From Qipengyuania citrea (GTDB lineage: Bacteria; Pseudomonadota; Alphaproteobacteria; Sphingomonadales; Sphingomonadaceae), in the NCBI RefSeq assembly GCF_024171405.1, contig NZ_JALJZT010000002.1:2170001-2234000 (forward strand): DNA of 64,000 nucleotides, given 5' to 3'. The notes beneath the pieces were generated by a model. That model had not been told where the DNA came from. It worked only from the letters and a program-made list of their open reading frames with translations, and ran no database searches. Shown in pieces: positions 1 to 9,218 of this stretch. The translations under genes and the position numbers were made by a program. Every line of letters starts with the position of its first letter. Position 1 is the first letter of the stretch.

Positions 1-23
1 CCCAGAACTCCGAAGGGACCACA

Positions 24-2090
24 GTGCCACAGCCGACTTCGCCGCCGACTGCCGAAAAACGCGACCACAGCTATTCGCACCACGGGATCACGATTTCCGA
101 CCCCTACCACTGGCTGCGCGACCAGTCCTATCCGACGATCGACGACGAGGACGTGCTCGACCATCTGAAGGCCGAAAACGCGTGGTTCGAAGCGCGGATG
201 AAGCCGCAGCAGCCGCTGGTCGACGAATTGTTCGCGGAGATGAAGGCGCGCATCAAGGAAGACGATTCCACCGTGCCGCAGCGCCGCGGGGATTATCTCT
301 ACTGGTCGGAGTTCGAGGAAGGCGCGGAATACCGCAAATATTACCGCAAGCCGGTTGCCGGGGGCGACGACGTCCTGATCCTCGACGAGAACGCGCTGGC
401 CGAAGGGGTCGAATATTTCCGCCTGGGCGCGTTTTCGGTGTCGCAGAACGGCCGCTATCTCGCCTATTCCGCCGATACCAACGGCTCCGAACGCTTCACC
501 GCGCGGATCAAGGACCTGGAAACGGGCGAACTGCTGCCCGACGAGATCCCCGGCACGCTGTCGGACCTCGTTTGGGTGAAGAACGACACGGCGCTGGTCT
601 ATGGCACTGCGGACGACAATTGGCGCGTCCACGATGCGACCATGCATGTCCTCGGAACGCCGGTCAGCGAAGACGTCGAACTCTACCGCGAAACCATCGA
701 CGAGGGTTTTCGCGTCGGCACCGGCCTGTCGGCACAGGAAGACTGGCTGATCATTTCGACCGGCGACAACGAGACCAGCGAAGTCCGCTTGGTGCCGGCC
801 AGCGATCCCACGGCGGAGCAGGTGCTGGTCAAGCCGCGCCAGAAGGGCGTCGAATACGATGTCGATGTGCGCGACGGGATGGTGTGGGTCCATACCAATG
901 ACGACCACGTCAATTTCCGGCTGGCGACCGCCAAGCTCGAGACACCGGGCGACTGGACCACGCTGATCTCCGGATCGGACGAGTTTTACCTGACCGGTTT
1001 CGAACTGTTCAAGGACTTCTATGTCACCGAAGGGCGACTGCGCGGGCTCGACCAGATCCAGCTGCGCTCCTACAAGGATGCCAATCTGGTCAAGCCGATC
1101 GCCTTTGCCGAGGCCAGCTTCAGCGCAGGGCTGAGCAACAATCCCGAATACGATCAGGACACCCTGCGGCTGGCCTATGAGAGCATGGTCACGCCCGATT
1201 CGGTCTATGACTATCACGTCGCCACGGGCGAGCTCGAACTGCTCAAGCAGCAGGAAATCCCCAGCGGTTACGACCCCGCGCTCTACACCACCGAGCGTGT
1301 CGAGATCGCCGCGCGTGACGGCACGATGGTTCCGGTCAGCATTATCATGCGCAAGGACCGGCCGAAGACCGGGCCGCTGCACCTCTATGCCTACGGCGCT
1401 TACGGCTATGCGGTGCCACCGGGCTTCTCGACCTCACGGCTGAGCCTGGTCGATCGCGGCTATGCCTATGCCATCGCGCATATCCGCGGCGGCGACGACC
1501 TGGGCCGCAAGTGGTACCTGCAGGGCAAGCTCAACGAACGCACCAACACCTTCAACGACTTCGTTGACGTGGCGAAGGGGCTGGTCGCCAAGGGCTATAC
1601 CGAGAAAGGCCGGATCAGCATTTCGGGCGGTTCGGCGGGCGGCGAGCTGATGGGCGCGGTGGTCAACACCGATCCCGAGCTGTGGGGCGCGGTGGTGGCG
1701 CATGTGCCCTTCGTCGATGTGCTGTCGACCATGCTCGACGGAGAACTGCCGCTGACGCCGGGCGAATGGCCGGAATGGGGCAACCCGATCCTGAGCAAGC
1801 AGGCCTTCGCCTATATTCTCAGCTACAGCCCCTACGACCAGGTGACGGCGCAGGATTACCCGCCGATGCTGGTGACCGCGGGTCTGAACGATCCGCGCGT
1901 GACCTATTGGGAGCCCGCCAAGTGGGTGGCCAAGCTGCGCGAGGTGAAGACCGGTGACAGCGAATTGCTGCTCAAGACCAATATGGGCGCGGGCCATGGC
2001 GGCAAGTCGGGCCGTTTCCAGTCGATCTACGAAACCGCCGAAGAGGTCGCCTTCATCCTGTGGCAGATGGGGGTTGCGGGCGCAGAATGA
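24..2090 (+). CDS. ptrB: Oligopeptidase B (S9A prolyl-oligopeptidase family serine peptidase)
   Basis: Serine peptidase expected to cut short peptides after Arg or Lys. The family's N-terminal motif DPYHWLRD lies at about residues 26-33, a beta-propeller region follows, and the C-terminal third is an alpha/beta hydrolase. The nucleophile Ser is in GGSAGG near residue 537, the Asp in LNDPRV near 623 and the His in GAGHGG near 658. The YAYGAYGY stretch before the catalytic domain favours oligopeptidase B over prolyl oligopeptidase. Length (688 aa) is normal. The GTG start has a GAAGGGA ribosome site just upstream; a longer start outside the window cannot be excluded. No signal peptide is seen, so a cytoplasmic location is likely. 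Confidence 0.93.
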   Translation: MPQPTSPPTAEKRDHSYSHHGITISDPYHWLRDQSYPTIDDEDVLDHLKAENAWFEARMKPQQPLVDELFAEMKARIKEDDSTVPQRRGDYLYWSEFEEGAEYRKYYRKPVAGGDDVLILDENALAEGVEYFRLGAFSVSQNGRYLAYSADTNGSERFTARIKDLETGELLPDEIPGTLSDLVWVKNDTALVYGTADDNWRVHDATMHVLGTPVSEDVELYRETIDEGFRVGTGLSAQEDWLIISTGDNETSEVRLVPASDPTAEQVLVKPRQKGVEYDVDVRDGMVWVHTNDDHVNFRLATAKLETPGDWTTLISGSDEFYLTGFELFKDFYVTEGRLRGLDQIQLRSYKDANLVKPIAFAEASFSAGLSNNPEYDQDTLRLAYESMVTPDSVYDYHVATGELELLKQQEIPSGYDPALYTTERVEIAARDGTMVPVSIIMRKDRPKTGPLHLYAYGAYGYAVPPGFSTSRLSLVDRGYAYAIAHIRGGDDLGRKWYLQGKLNERTNTFNDFVDVAKGLVAKGYTEKGRISISGGSAGGELMGAVVNTDPELWGAVVAHVPFVDVLSTMLDGELPLTPGEWPEWGNPILSKQAFAYILSYSPYDQVTAQDYPPMLVTAGLNDPRVTYWEPAKWVAKLREVKTGDSELLLKTNMGAGHGGKSGRFQSIYETAEEVAFILWQMGVAGAE

Positions 2091-2317
2091 GCATTGTCGG
2101 GAAGATCCTTCTTGGTGTCTCCGTCGCAGCGGCGGGCGTCGTGCTCCTCGGAACGCTATTGCTAATGGACAAGAGTTATATGCCGATCCTCGCTCCGGTT
2201 GCGGTTATTGGCCTCGTGGCATGGTGCGTTGCCGGGGTCATCTTTTGGAAGCGCTGGTCGATCCTCCTACTACCGATCTTCGGCCTCCCCTTTCTGCCCA
2301 CCGCCATCTGGTACTGA
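2087..2317 (+). CDS. Small membrane protein of unknown function
   Basis: A 76-aa hydrophobic protein whose ATG overlaps the stop of the peptidase gene (ATGA), so it is probably translationally coupled to it. Two membrane helices are evident, at about residues 5-25 and 35-52, with a third hydrophobic stretch to the C-terminus (ending PFLPTAIWY). I recognise no family. The thioesterase gene starts 4 nt after its stop, which makes a three-gene run. Confidence that it is a real gene comes from the tight packing and clean hydrophobic pattern, not from homology. Confidence 0.6.
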   Translation: MSIVGKILLGVSVAAAGVVLLGTLLLMDKSYMPILAPVAVIGLVAWCVAGVIFWKRWSILLLPIFGLPFLPTAIWY

Positions 2318-2321
2318 CGCG

Positions 2322-2714
2322 ATGTCAAACATCTTTCGCTCAGATTTCACCGCCGAGCCGCGCCACATCGACGAGATGGGGCACGTCAACAATGCGGTGT
2401 GGGTGCAGTGGATACAGGACATGGCGACCGCGCATTGGGACGCCGCGGCGCGGCCCGAGGACCGCGAGCAGTTTGTCTGGCTCGTGGTCCGCCACGAGAT
2501 CGACTACCGCGGCAATATCGACCTGGGGCAAAGCGTCGAAGGCACGACCTGGATCGAAGGCGGGGCCCGCGGAGCCAAGTCGCTGCGCCGCGTCGATTTT
2601 CGCGATTCTGCGGGCCGGGTGATCGTCAGCGCGGCGACCACCTGGGCCATGCTCGATCGCACTTCGGGGCGCCCCGCGCGGGTGCGCCCCGAAGTGATCG
2701 CGCCGTTCCTCTGA
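2322..2714 (+). CDS. Acyl-CoA thioesterase, 4HBT hotdog fold
   Basis: A 130-aa single-domain hotdog thioesterase of the 4-hydroxybenzoyl-CoA thioesterase type, which hydrolyses acyl-CoA thioesters. The N-terminal stretch RHIDEMGHVNNAVW matches the DxxGHVNNxxY signature, with the Asp of this segment the expected catalytic residue. The substrate cannot be told from sequence. ATG at 2322 follows the previous stop closely and gives the normal family length; longer in-frame versions would overlap the membrane protein. The gene is convergent with alanine dehydrogenase, and the two stops are 1 nt apart. Confidence 0.85.
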   Translation: MSNIFRSDFTAEPRHIDEMGHVNNAVWVQWIQDMATAHWDAAARPEDREQFVWLVVRHEIDYRGNIDLGQSVEGTTWIEGGARGAKSLRRVDFRDSAGRVIVSAATTWAMLDRTSGRPARVRPEVIAPFL

Positions 2715-2715
2715 C

Positions 2716-3831
2716 CTAGCGGAGCAGTTCCGCCGCCGGGCGATAGTCGTAGCCGAGTTCGGTGGCGACCGCTTCATAGGTCACTTCGCCGCGGTGGACG
2801 TTGAGCCCTTCGGCGAGATGCGGATCGGCGGCGAGCGCATCCTTCCAGCCCATCCGCGCGATGCGCAGCGCATGCGGCAGCGTCACGTTGTTGAGCGCAT
2901 AGGTGCTCGTGCGCGCCACCGCGCCGGGCATGTTGGCGACGCAATAATGCACGACATCGTCGATGACATAGGTCGGTTCGGCATGCGTCGTCGCGCGGCT
3001 GGTTTCGAAACACCCGCCCTGGTCGATCGCGACATCGACCAGCACCGCACCCTTGTGCATGTCCTTGAGCATCTCGCGCGTCACCAGCTTGGGTGCCGCG
3101 GCCCCGGGGATCAGCACCGCCCCGATCACCAGATCGGCATTGGTCACTGCGTCGTAGAGATTGGCCGCGTTGGAAAAGCGCGTGCTGGCGCGCGCCTCGA
3201 AATGCGTGCCGACCTTTTCGAGCACTTCGGGATCGCGATCGAGAATGGTCACGTCGGCACCGAGGCCGACCGCCATCTGCGCGGCATTGAAGCCGACCAC
3301 GCCGCCGCCGATCACCACGACCTTGCCCGGCATCACGCCCGGGACACCGCCCAGCAGCACGCCGCGTCCGCCATGCGCCTTCTCGAGCGCGGTGGCGCCC
3401 GCCTGCACGCTCATTCGGCCGGCGACCTGGCTCATCGGCTTGAGCAGCGGCAGCTGGCCGCGCGGACCGGTTACCGTCTCATAGGCGATCGCGGTGACGC
3501 CGCTGTCGAGCAGTTCCTTCGTCTGGTCCGCATCGGGTGCCAGGTGCAGGTAAGTGTAGAGGATCTGGCCCTCGCGCAGCTTCTTGCGCTCGACCGACTG
3601 CGGCTCCTTGACCTTCACCACCATTTCGCATTCGGCGAAGATCGGATCGGGACCGTCGACGATTTTCGCCCCTGCGGCGACATATTGGTCGTCATTGGCG
3701 TCGATGCCGGCACCCGCCTGGGTCTCGATCCACACCTCATGGCCCTGCATGACGAGCTCTTTCGCGCTCTCGGGCGTCAGGCCGACGCGGTATTCGTGGT
3801 TCTTGATTTCCTTGGGGCTGCCGATGCGCAT
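2716..3831 (-). CDS. ald: Alanine dehydrogenase
   Basis: NAD-dependent interconversion of L-alanine and pyruvate plus ammonia. The protein (371 aa) begins [20 protein letters not shown], the standard start of the AlaDH/PNT family. The catalytic Lys is in VKVKEPQ and the catalytic His in YTYLHLAPD. The Rossmann motif [13 protein letters not shown] sits mid-protein. ATG at 3831 has an AAGGAG ribosome site, which decides it against longer in-frame starts. It stands alone, converging with the thioesterase gene. No Lrp-type regulator is adjacent. Confidence 0.96.
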   Translation of the reverse strand: MRIGSPKEIKNHEYRVGLTPESAKELVMQGHEVWIETQAGAGIDANDDQYVAAGAKIVDGPDPIFAECEMVVKVKEPQSVERKKLREGQILYTYLHLAPDADQTKELLDSGVTAIAYETVTGPRGQLPLLKPMSQVAGRMSVQAGATALEKAHGGRGVLLGGVPGVMPGKVVVIGGGVVGFNAAQMAVGLGADVTILDRDPEVLEKVGTHFEARASTRFSNAANLYDAVTNADLVIGAVLIPGAAAPKLVTREMLKDMHKGAVLVDVAIDQGGCFETSRATTHAEPTYVIDDVVHYCVANMPGAVARTSTYALNNVTLPHALRIARMGWKDALAADPHLAEGLNVHRGEVTYEAVATELGYDYRPAAELLR

Positions 3832-3916
3832 GGGGGGACTCCTTGATTGCGCGCGTCCGTTACAACTGCAACCAAGCGGCGGCAAGCCTGGCCCCTTCTT
3901 GCATGCCGGGCCGGGT

Positions 3917-5503
3917 CTAGTCGGGCACAGTGCCCGCAGCCGTCGACCAGGCGGCGGTCACGGTATTCCCGCCTCCCGATGTGCGAGTGTCGATATAGCG
4001 GGCGTCCGCGCCGAGCGCCTGCGTCACTACGGCAAGCGCACTTTCGCTGCCACTCAAGGTGATCCGCAGGCCGGTGCGCCGCGCAGCCCAGCCGATCAGC
4101 GCGACCCGCGACGTATTCGCGTCATCAAGACCCTCTTCGCCGACGGTAACCTCGGGCAGGGCGACAAGGGGCGGACGTAAATCGACCGTCCAGCCCGGCG
4201 TCGTGCGCTCGAGCCGCTGCTCCAGCTGGCGGTAGCCCGAGAGGGTGAGGCCTGCGAGCGGTTGTGCGGTCGCCTGAACCGTCTGGTTCTCGCGATCGAG
4301 CATCACATCCTTGCGCGCGACTCCGGCGATCAGAGCGACGCTTTGCCCCAGTGTCGCGATCTGGCGCTCGCTCGCCTCGGCCGCCTCGCGCACGCGCGCC
4401 TGCGCCAATGCGGCCTGCTCGGCGGCGCCCGGATCTGTACCGACCTGGAACTGGTCGATCGTCACCACCACCGGCCGGCCCAGCCGCTGCGACAGCCGTT
4501 CGGCCACCTCGCTGTCGGCGCCGGGATTGAACTCGGGGGTAAAGACGCTGGCGGCGATGGTTACGGGTTCGGCCGCCCAATTGACGATCGGCTGTTCGAC
4601 CCGCGCGCGTCCGGTGAAGGCCTCGGCGACCTCTTGGTTGACGATTCGCTGGCCGTTCGCCTCCCAGGCAATCGTCCTCAGCGAGAAGCCGAGCGGCACC
4701 GCCAGCGAGACGAACACCGCCACCATCACCATCGACTGCAACCGGGTCTGGCGGTGCGTCATGTCCGACTGGAAGCCGTAGAGCCGCGCCATCAGCGCAG
4801 CGGTCAGGCCGATCGTCACGAGGTTGGTGATGAACAGGCCCAGCGCGCCGCCGAAGACCGTCCAATTGAAGGTGGCGAGGCCGAAGCCCACCACCGCCAG
4901 CGGCGGCATCAGGGCGGTGGCGATCGCCACGCCCACGATCGTGCCTTCGCGCCCGCGGATCACGGCATAGGATCCGGCCAGCGCCGAAAACAGCGCGACC
5001 AGCAAGTCGAACAGATTGGGCCGCGTGCGCGCGGCGATTTCCTCGGTCACCGTCTGCAACGGCGAGAAATAGACGATCAGCGCACAGAACAGGATCGCGA
5101 AGACCGACCCCGCCACCAGCGCCTTGCCGCAGCGCCGCAGCCAATCGGCATCGCCCGTGGCGAGCGAGAAGCCGGTGCCGAGGATCGGGTTCATCAGCGG
5201 CGAGAGCAGCATGGCGCCGATGACCACCGCAGGCGACGACAGCAGCAGGCCGAGGATCGCGATGCCCGCGCTCATCGCGGTCATGAAGATATAGCGGCTG
5301 GTGAGCAGCGATTCGCCGCGCACGCGTTCGATCGTGGCGACATGGTCGAGATCGGCGATCACCCCGTCGCGCCACCACATGCGCACTTCGACCAGCGCGC
5401 GCAGTATCGTCAACCGGCTGATCGGACGGCGGCTGGCGAACGCTCCGGTGCGGGCCTTGTCGGTCTCGGCTGTGCTTGCGGTGTCGTCGGTGGGGCTGGT
5501 CAT
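3917..5503 (-). CDS. DUF389 family multi-spanning membrane protein
   Basis: A 528-aa protein of the DUF389 family, whose function is not established. After a polar N-terminus come several membrane helices, starting near YIFMTAMSAGIAILGLLLSS and the family hallmark SPAVVIGAMLLSPLMNPILG; about six helices run to roughly residue 270. The C-terminal half is soluble and acidic and has two related-looking segments. Start: ATG 5503 (MTSPTDD) chosen; ATG 5527 is in frame and possible, and neither has a strong ribosome site. It lies just downstream of ftsK on the same strand with a 73-nt gap. Confidence 0.85.
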   Translation of the reverse strand: MTSPTDDTASTAETDKARTGAFASRRPISRLTILRALVEVRMWWRDGVIADLDHVATIERVRGESLLTSRYIFMTAMSAGIAILGLLLSSPAVVIGAMLLSPLMNPILGTGFSLATGDADWLRRCGKALVAGSVFAILFCALIVYFSPLQTVTEEIAARTRPNLFDLLVALFSALAGSYAVIRGREGTIVGVAIATALMPPLAVVGFGLATFNWTVFGGALGLFITNLVTIGLTAALMARLYGFQSDMTHRQTRLQSMVMVAVFVSLAVPLGFSLRTIAWEANGQRIVNQEVAEAFTGRARVEQPIVNWAAEPVTIAASVFTPEFNPGADSEVAERLSQRLGRPVVVTIDQFQVGTDPGAAEQAALAQARVREAAEASERQIATLGQSVALIAGVARKDVMLDRENQTVQATAQPLAGLTLSGYRQLEQRLERTTPGWTVDLRPPLVALPEVTVGEEGLDDANTSRVALIGWAARRTGLRITLSGSESALAVVTQALGADARYIDTRTSGGGNTVTAAWSTAAGTVPD

Positions 5504-5576
5504 CGGCGCGCTATCTAGCTCGCCCATCCCCGCGAGTCGCGCGGATTCTGAACCTCGTGGTTCGTCCGTATGGCGG

Positions 5577-7910
5577 TCAGAGCGGATTGCCGTCCTGATC
5601 GCGGAATATCTCGCGCCGCCCGACATGGTTGGCGGGGCCCACCAGCCCTTCGCTTTCCATGCGTTCGATCCACTTGGCGGCGGTATTGTAACCTACGCCC
5701 ATCTGACGCTGCAGCCATGAACCCGATGCCTTCTGGTTTTCGATCACGATCTGGCAGGCCTGGCGATACTTGCGCTCTTCGGGATTGTCCGACGCGGTAA
5801 ATTCGTCCTCGAAGTTGAAACCGCCATCCTCCGGCTCCTCGGTCACGGCATCGACGTAATCGGGCTTGCCCTGCGCGCGCCAGTGGGTCGCGACGCGTTC
5901 GACTTCCTCGTCGCTGACGAAGGGGCCGTGAACGCGGATCATCGCGCCGGTATTGGGCTTGTAGAGCATGTCGCCCTTGCCCAGCAGCTGTTCGGCACCC
6001 TGCTCGCCGAGGATCGTGCGGCTGTCGATGCGGCTGGTCACCTTGAAGCTGATGCGCGTCGGCAGGTTCGCCTTGATGACGCCGGTGATGACATCGACCG
6101 AGGGGCGCTGCGTCGCCATGATCAGATGGATGCCGGCGGCGCGGCTCTTCTGCGACAGCCGCTGGATCAGCACTTCGATTTCCTTGCCCACGGTGACCAT
6201 CAGATCGGCCAGCTCGTCGACGATCAGCACGATCAGCGGCAGCGGTTCGTAATCGAGCTGCTCTTCCTCGTAGAGTTCCTCGCCGGTTTCGGGGTCGAAG
6301 CCGGTCTGCACGCGGCGGCCAAGCGGCTTGCCCTTCTCGATCGCCTTGCCGACCTTCTCGTTGAAGCCGGCGATATTGCGCGAATTGACCGACGACATCA
6401 TCCGGTAGCGCCGCTCCATCTCCTCGACCGCCCATTTGAGCGCGCGCACGCTCTTGTGCGGCTCGGTCACCACCGGGCTGAGCAGGTGGGGGATGTCATC
6501 ATAGCTCTTCAGCTCGAGCACTTTGGGGTCGATCAGGATCAACCGGCATTCGTCGGGCGTGAAGCGATAGAGCAGCGACAGCAGGATGGCGTTCAGTCCG
6601 ACCGACTTGCCCGAACCGGTGGTGCCCGCGACCAGCAGATGCGGCATCGCGGCCAGATCGGCGACGATCGGTTCGCCTGCGATATCCTTGCCGAGGATCA
6701 TCGGCAGGCTGCCCTGGTGGTCGACGAATGCTGCCGAATTGGCGAGCTGCTTGTAGCTGACCATCTGGCGATCGGCATTGGGCAATTCGATGCCGATGAC
6801 CGTCTTGCCCGGGATCGGCGACACGCGCGCGCTGATCGCCGACATGTTGCGCGCGATGTCTTCGGCCAGCCCGACCACGCGGCTGGCCTTGATGCCGGGC
6901 GCGGGTTCGAGCTCGTACATGGTGACCACCGGCCCCGCGCGCACCGCGGTGATCTCGCCCTTGACGTTGAAATCGTCGAGCACGTTTTCGAGCAGCCGCG
7001 CATTGCGTTCGAGCGCCATCTTGTCGAGCTTGGGCGCGGTATGATCGGGGGCGTCGTCGAGCAGGTCGTGGCTCGGCAGCTGGTAATTGGCGAACATGTC
7101 GCGCTGCTTGGCCTTGGCCGGCCTTGGCTGAACCGGGGTCGGCGCAGGATCGGCGATTTCGGGTGCGCGCCGCGGCTCGTTCATCGGCACCGGCTCCGCC
7201 TCGTCATCCTCGGACGATTTGGCCGCGCGCTTCTGCTTCTTCGGCGCGAGCGGCAGGTCGAGCTCGGGCAGCTGCGCCTTGCGTTTCACGAAGTCGGGCA
7301 GGGTGAGGAATTGCGCCCAGTCGATCGCGAAGACGCGGGTAACCAGCGCGATGCCGCCGCCCAGCGCGATCAGGGCGAGGACCAGCACGATCCAGCCGGA
7401 GAATGCGCCGCCGAAGCGCTCCGCCACCGCTTCGATCCCCAGCCCGCCGAGCTGGCCGAACAATCCGCCGACACCTGCGGGCAGGCTGCCGGTGGCGGGA
7501 TCGAAAACCAGTGCCAGCACCGTGTCGAGCAGCGCGATCGCGGCGAGCAGCATGGCGACAGGGCGCCACCAGCGGCCGGGCGTTTCCTCCTCGTCCTCGC
7601 GCTCGACCCCGGTCCACAGCCGCCGCGCGGAGATATAGAACAGCGGAAGCAGCAGCACTGCGGGCAGGCCGAGGAAATTGAGCGCGCGTTCGCTCGCCCA
7701 GGCCCCGCTGGCGCCCATCCAGTTGCGGATGTCCGCCCCGCTGGCTGCGGTCGAGGGGCTGGGGTCGGTCTGGGTGTAACTCGCCAGTGCCAGCGTCAGG
7801 AAAACGAGCAGCGCGAACAGCACTCCGGCGCCCGCCATATGCGTGGCACGGCGGAAGGAGCGGCGAAACGCCGCGCGCCAATCGGGTGCTGCGCCTGCGC
7901 GCGAAGCCAT
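5577..7910 (-). CDS. ftsK: DNA translocase FtsK/SpoIIIE
   Basis: Septal DNA pump that segregates the chromosome terminus and activates XerCD at dif. It has 777 aa: four membrane helices in the first about 190 residues, a shortish Pro/Ala/Lys-rich linker to about residue 290, then the ATPase. Walker A is GTTGSGKSV (Lys near residue 435) and Walker B is in LIVLIVDELADLMV. The C-terminal winged-helix gamma domain (ASGSWLQRQMGVGYNTAAKW region) would read KOPS sites. ATG 7910 has an AGGGGA ribosome site; the in-frame ATG at 7970 would overlap the upstream gene. Confidence 0.95.
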   Translation of the reverse strand: MASRAGAAPDWRAAFRRSFRRATHMAGAGVLFALLVFLTLALASYTQTDPSPSTAASGADIRNWMGASGAWASERALNFLGLPAVLLLPLFYISARRLWTGVEREDEEETPGRWWRPVAMLLAAIALLDTVLALVFDPATGSLPAGVGGLFGQLGGLGIEAVAERFGGAFSGWIVLVLALIALGGGIALVTRVFAIDWAQFLTLPDFVKRKAQLPELDLPLAPKKQKRAAKSSEDDEAEPVPMNEPRRAPEIADPAPTPVQPRPAKAKQRDMFANYQLPSHDLLDDAPDHTAPKLDKMALERNARLLENVLDDFNVKGEITAVRAGPVVTMYELEPAPGIKASRVVGLAEDIARNMSAISARVSPIPGKTVIGIELPNADRQMVSYKQLANSAAFVDHQGSLPMILGKDIAGEPIVADLAAMPHLLVAGTTGSGKSVGLNAILLSLLYRFTPDECRLILIDPKVLELKSYDDIPHLLSPVVTEPHKSVRALKWAVEEMERRYRMMSSVNSRNIAGFNEKVGKAIEKGKPLGRRVQTGFDPETGEELYEEEQLDYEPLPLIVLIVDELADLMVTVGKEIEVLIQRLSQKSRAAGIHLIMATQRPSVDVITGVIKANLPTRISFKVTSRIDSRTILGEQGAEQLLGKGDMLYKPNTGAMIRVHGPFVSDEEVERVATHWRAQGKPDYVDAVTEEPEDGGFNFEDEFTASDNPEERKYRQACQIVIENQKASGSWLQRQMGVGYNTAAKWIERMESEGLVGPANHVGRREIFRDQDGNPL

Positions 7911-7966
7911 GTAGGGTCCCCTGATCCGTTGAGAGCGCGCAGTATGAATCCTCGGGGACTCCGCCG

Positions 7967-8494
7967 TCAAGCGGCCTTCGTCGAACCGAGTCCGTCGATC
8001 GCGCCCCAGCGTGGCCAGTCGAGTTCGCGCGCGCGTTCGTGGGTCATGCCGCCCAGCGCGATGACGGGGACGGGTGACCGGTCCGCCAGTGCATGAAACC
8101 CGGCCGCGCCCAGCGTGGCGGCGCCGGGGTGCGAGGCGGTCGGGAAGACCGGCGAGAGGAAGATGCCGTCGGCCTGCGCCGCCACGGCGGCCTGCATTTC
8201 CTGCTCGTCATGCGCGGTGGCAAGCCGCAGGCCGCGGCCGAGCTTCTCGGGCACGCCGTAATGGCCATCCGCGCCCCACTCCTGCGTATCGCCGAGCACG
8301 ACCACATGCCCGTATGCCTGCGCTACGGCGGCGAGGGTGTCGAACCGCGCGCGCCGTGCGGCGGGGCCCAGGTGGTAGTGGCGAAAGACGAAGCCCGAAC
8401 CTTGCGGGAGCGCCGCGAGCGCTTCCTCCAGCCGCGCGTCGTTGCGGGCATCGCTTAGCAACCAGATCAGCGGGAGGGACTGTTTATCGCGCAT
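7967..8494 (-). CDS. Thiamine phosphate synthase-like protein (ThiE/TenI fold)
   Basis: A 175-aa TIM-barrel protein of the ThiE/TenI family. Visible family features are FVFRHYHL (equivalent of the substrate-binding R/H segment), the GADGHYGVPE stretch, ADGIFLSPVFPTASHPG (matching the FLSPVFpT..KPG loop) and VPVIALGGMTHERA. It is shorter than typical ThiE (about 205-215 aa), and no other thi gene is nearby. It may therefore be a TenI-like or divergent member, and true synthase activity is not assured. No ribosome site precedes the ATG; a shared palindromic -10 element 6 nt upstream suggests a leaderless transcript. Confidence 0.75.
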   Translation of the reverse strand: MRDKQSLPLIWLLSDARNDARLEEALAALPQGSGFVFRHYHLGPAARRARFDTLAAVAQAYGHVVVLGDTQEWGADGHYGVPEKLGRGLRLATAHDEQEMQAAVAAQADGIFLSPVFPTASHPGAATLGAAGFHALADRSPVPVIALGGMTHERARELDWPRWGAIDGLGSTKAA

Positions 8495-8499
8495 ATTGT

Positions 8500-8509
8500 C
8501 GCTATAGCG
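8500..8509. promoter_or_regulatory. Palindromic shared -10 element between thiE-like and yggS genes
   Basis: The divergent starts (ATG 8494 on the minus strand, ATG 8517 on the plus strand) are only 22 nt apart. The gap contains CGCTATAGCG, a perfect palindrome. It matches 7 of 8 positions of the alphaproteobacterial -10 consensus GCTANAWC on both strands. On each strand the expected transcription start falls at or within 2 nt of the ATG, and neither gene has a Shine-Dalgarno site. I see no convincing -35 on either side. Confidence 0.4.
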
Positions 8510-8516
8510 CGCCGCG

Positions 8517-9188
8517 ATGGAAAAGGCAGAGACCCCGCTTCAGCAAGTGCAGGCGACTATCGCGCAGGCCTGCCAGATCGCCCGCCGCGAGCCGGGCGAG
8601 GTGACGCTGATTGCCGTCAGCAAGATGCACCCCGCCGCCGCGATCGAACCGCTGCTGCGTGAAGGCCAGCGTCATTTTGGCGAAAACCGCGTGCAGGAAG
8701 CGCAGGGCAAGTGGCCCGCGCTGCGCGAGGCGCATCCCGCGGTCCAGTTGCACCTCATCGGCCAGTTGCAGTCGAACAAGGCCGACGATGCCGTCGCGCT
8801 GTTCGATGTCATCCACTCGCTCGACCGGCCCAGCCTCGTCAAGGCGCTGGGCAAGGCGATGGACAAGGCGGGCAAGCGCGTGCCCTGCTTCGTGCAGGTC
8901 GATCTGGGCGAGGAACAGCAAAAGGGCGGCTGCCCGCTGGCCGAGTTGCCCGCACTGCTCGACCAGGCGCGCTCGGCCGATATCCCGATCGCGGGGCTGA
9001 TGTGCCTGCCGCCCGCCGATATCGAGCCCGCGCCGTTCTTCGCCTTCCTCGACAAGCTCGCGCGCGACCACGGCCTTGAAGGCCGCAGCATGGGCATGAG
9101 CGGGGACTACGAAACCGCGATCAAGCTGGGCGCGACGCATGTGCGTGTGGGCACCGCGCTGTTCGGCGCGCGTCCCCCGCAGGTCTGA
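8517..9188 (+). CDS. yggS: YggS/PROSC family pyridoxal-phosphate homeostasis protein
   Basis: PLP-binding TIM-barrel protein without known catalysis, implicated in vitamin B6 and amino-acid homeostasis. It is 223 aa. The PLP lysine is in LIAVSKMHP near residue 37, followed by FGENRVQEAQGKW, HLIGQLQSNKADDAV and C-terminal MSGDYETAIKLGATHVRVGTALFG, all family hallmarks. The MSxDxExAI motif reads MSGDYETAI. It is divergent from the ThiE-like gene and convergent with glnD, with a hairpin spanning both stops. There is no ribosome site before ATG 8517. Confidence 0.94.
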   Translation: MEKAETPLQQVQATIAQACQIARREPGEVTLIAVSKMHPAAAIEPLLREGQRHFGENRVQEAQGKWPALREAHPAVQLHLIGQLQSNKADDAVALFDVIHSLDRPSLVKALGKAMDKAGKRVPCFVQVDLGEEQQKGGCPLAELPALLDQARSADIPIAGLMCLPPADIEPAPFFAFLDKLARDHGLEGRSMGMSGDYETAIKLGATHVRVGTALFGARPPQV

Positions 9189-9218
9189 CGGGCCAGCCGG
9201 GTACGGCCTGCCCCGTCA
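9186..9218. terminator. Hairpin spanning the yggS and glnD stop codons
   Basis: TGACGGG (9186-9192) pairs with CCCGTCA (9212-9218), with an inner GCC/GGC pairing. The arms include the stop codons of the two convergent genes. There is no T-run on either strand, so it could be a weak bidirectional or Rho-assisted terminator. Confidence 0.35.
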
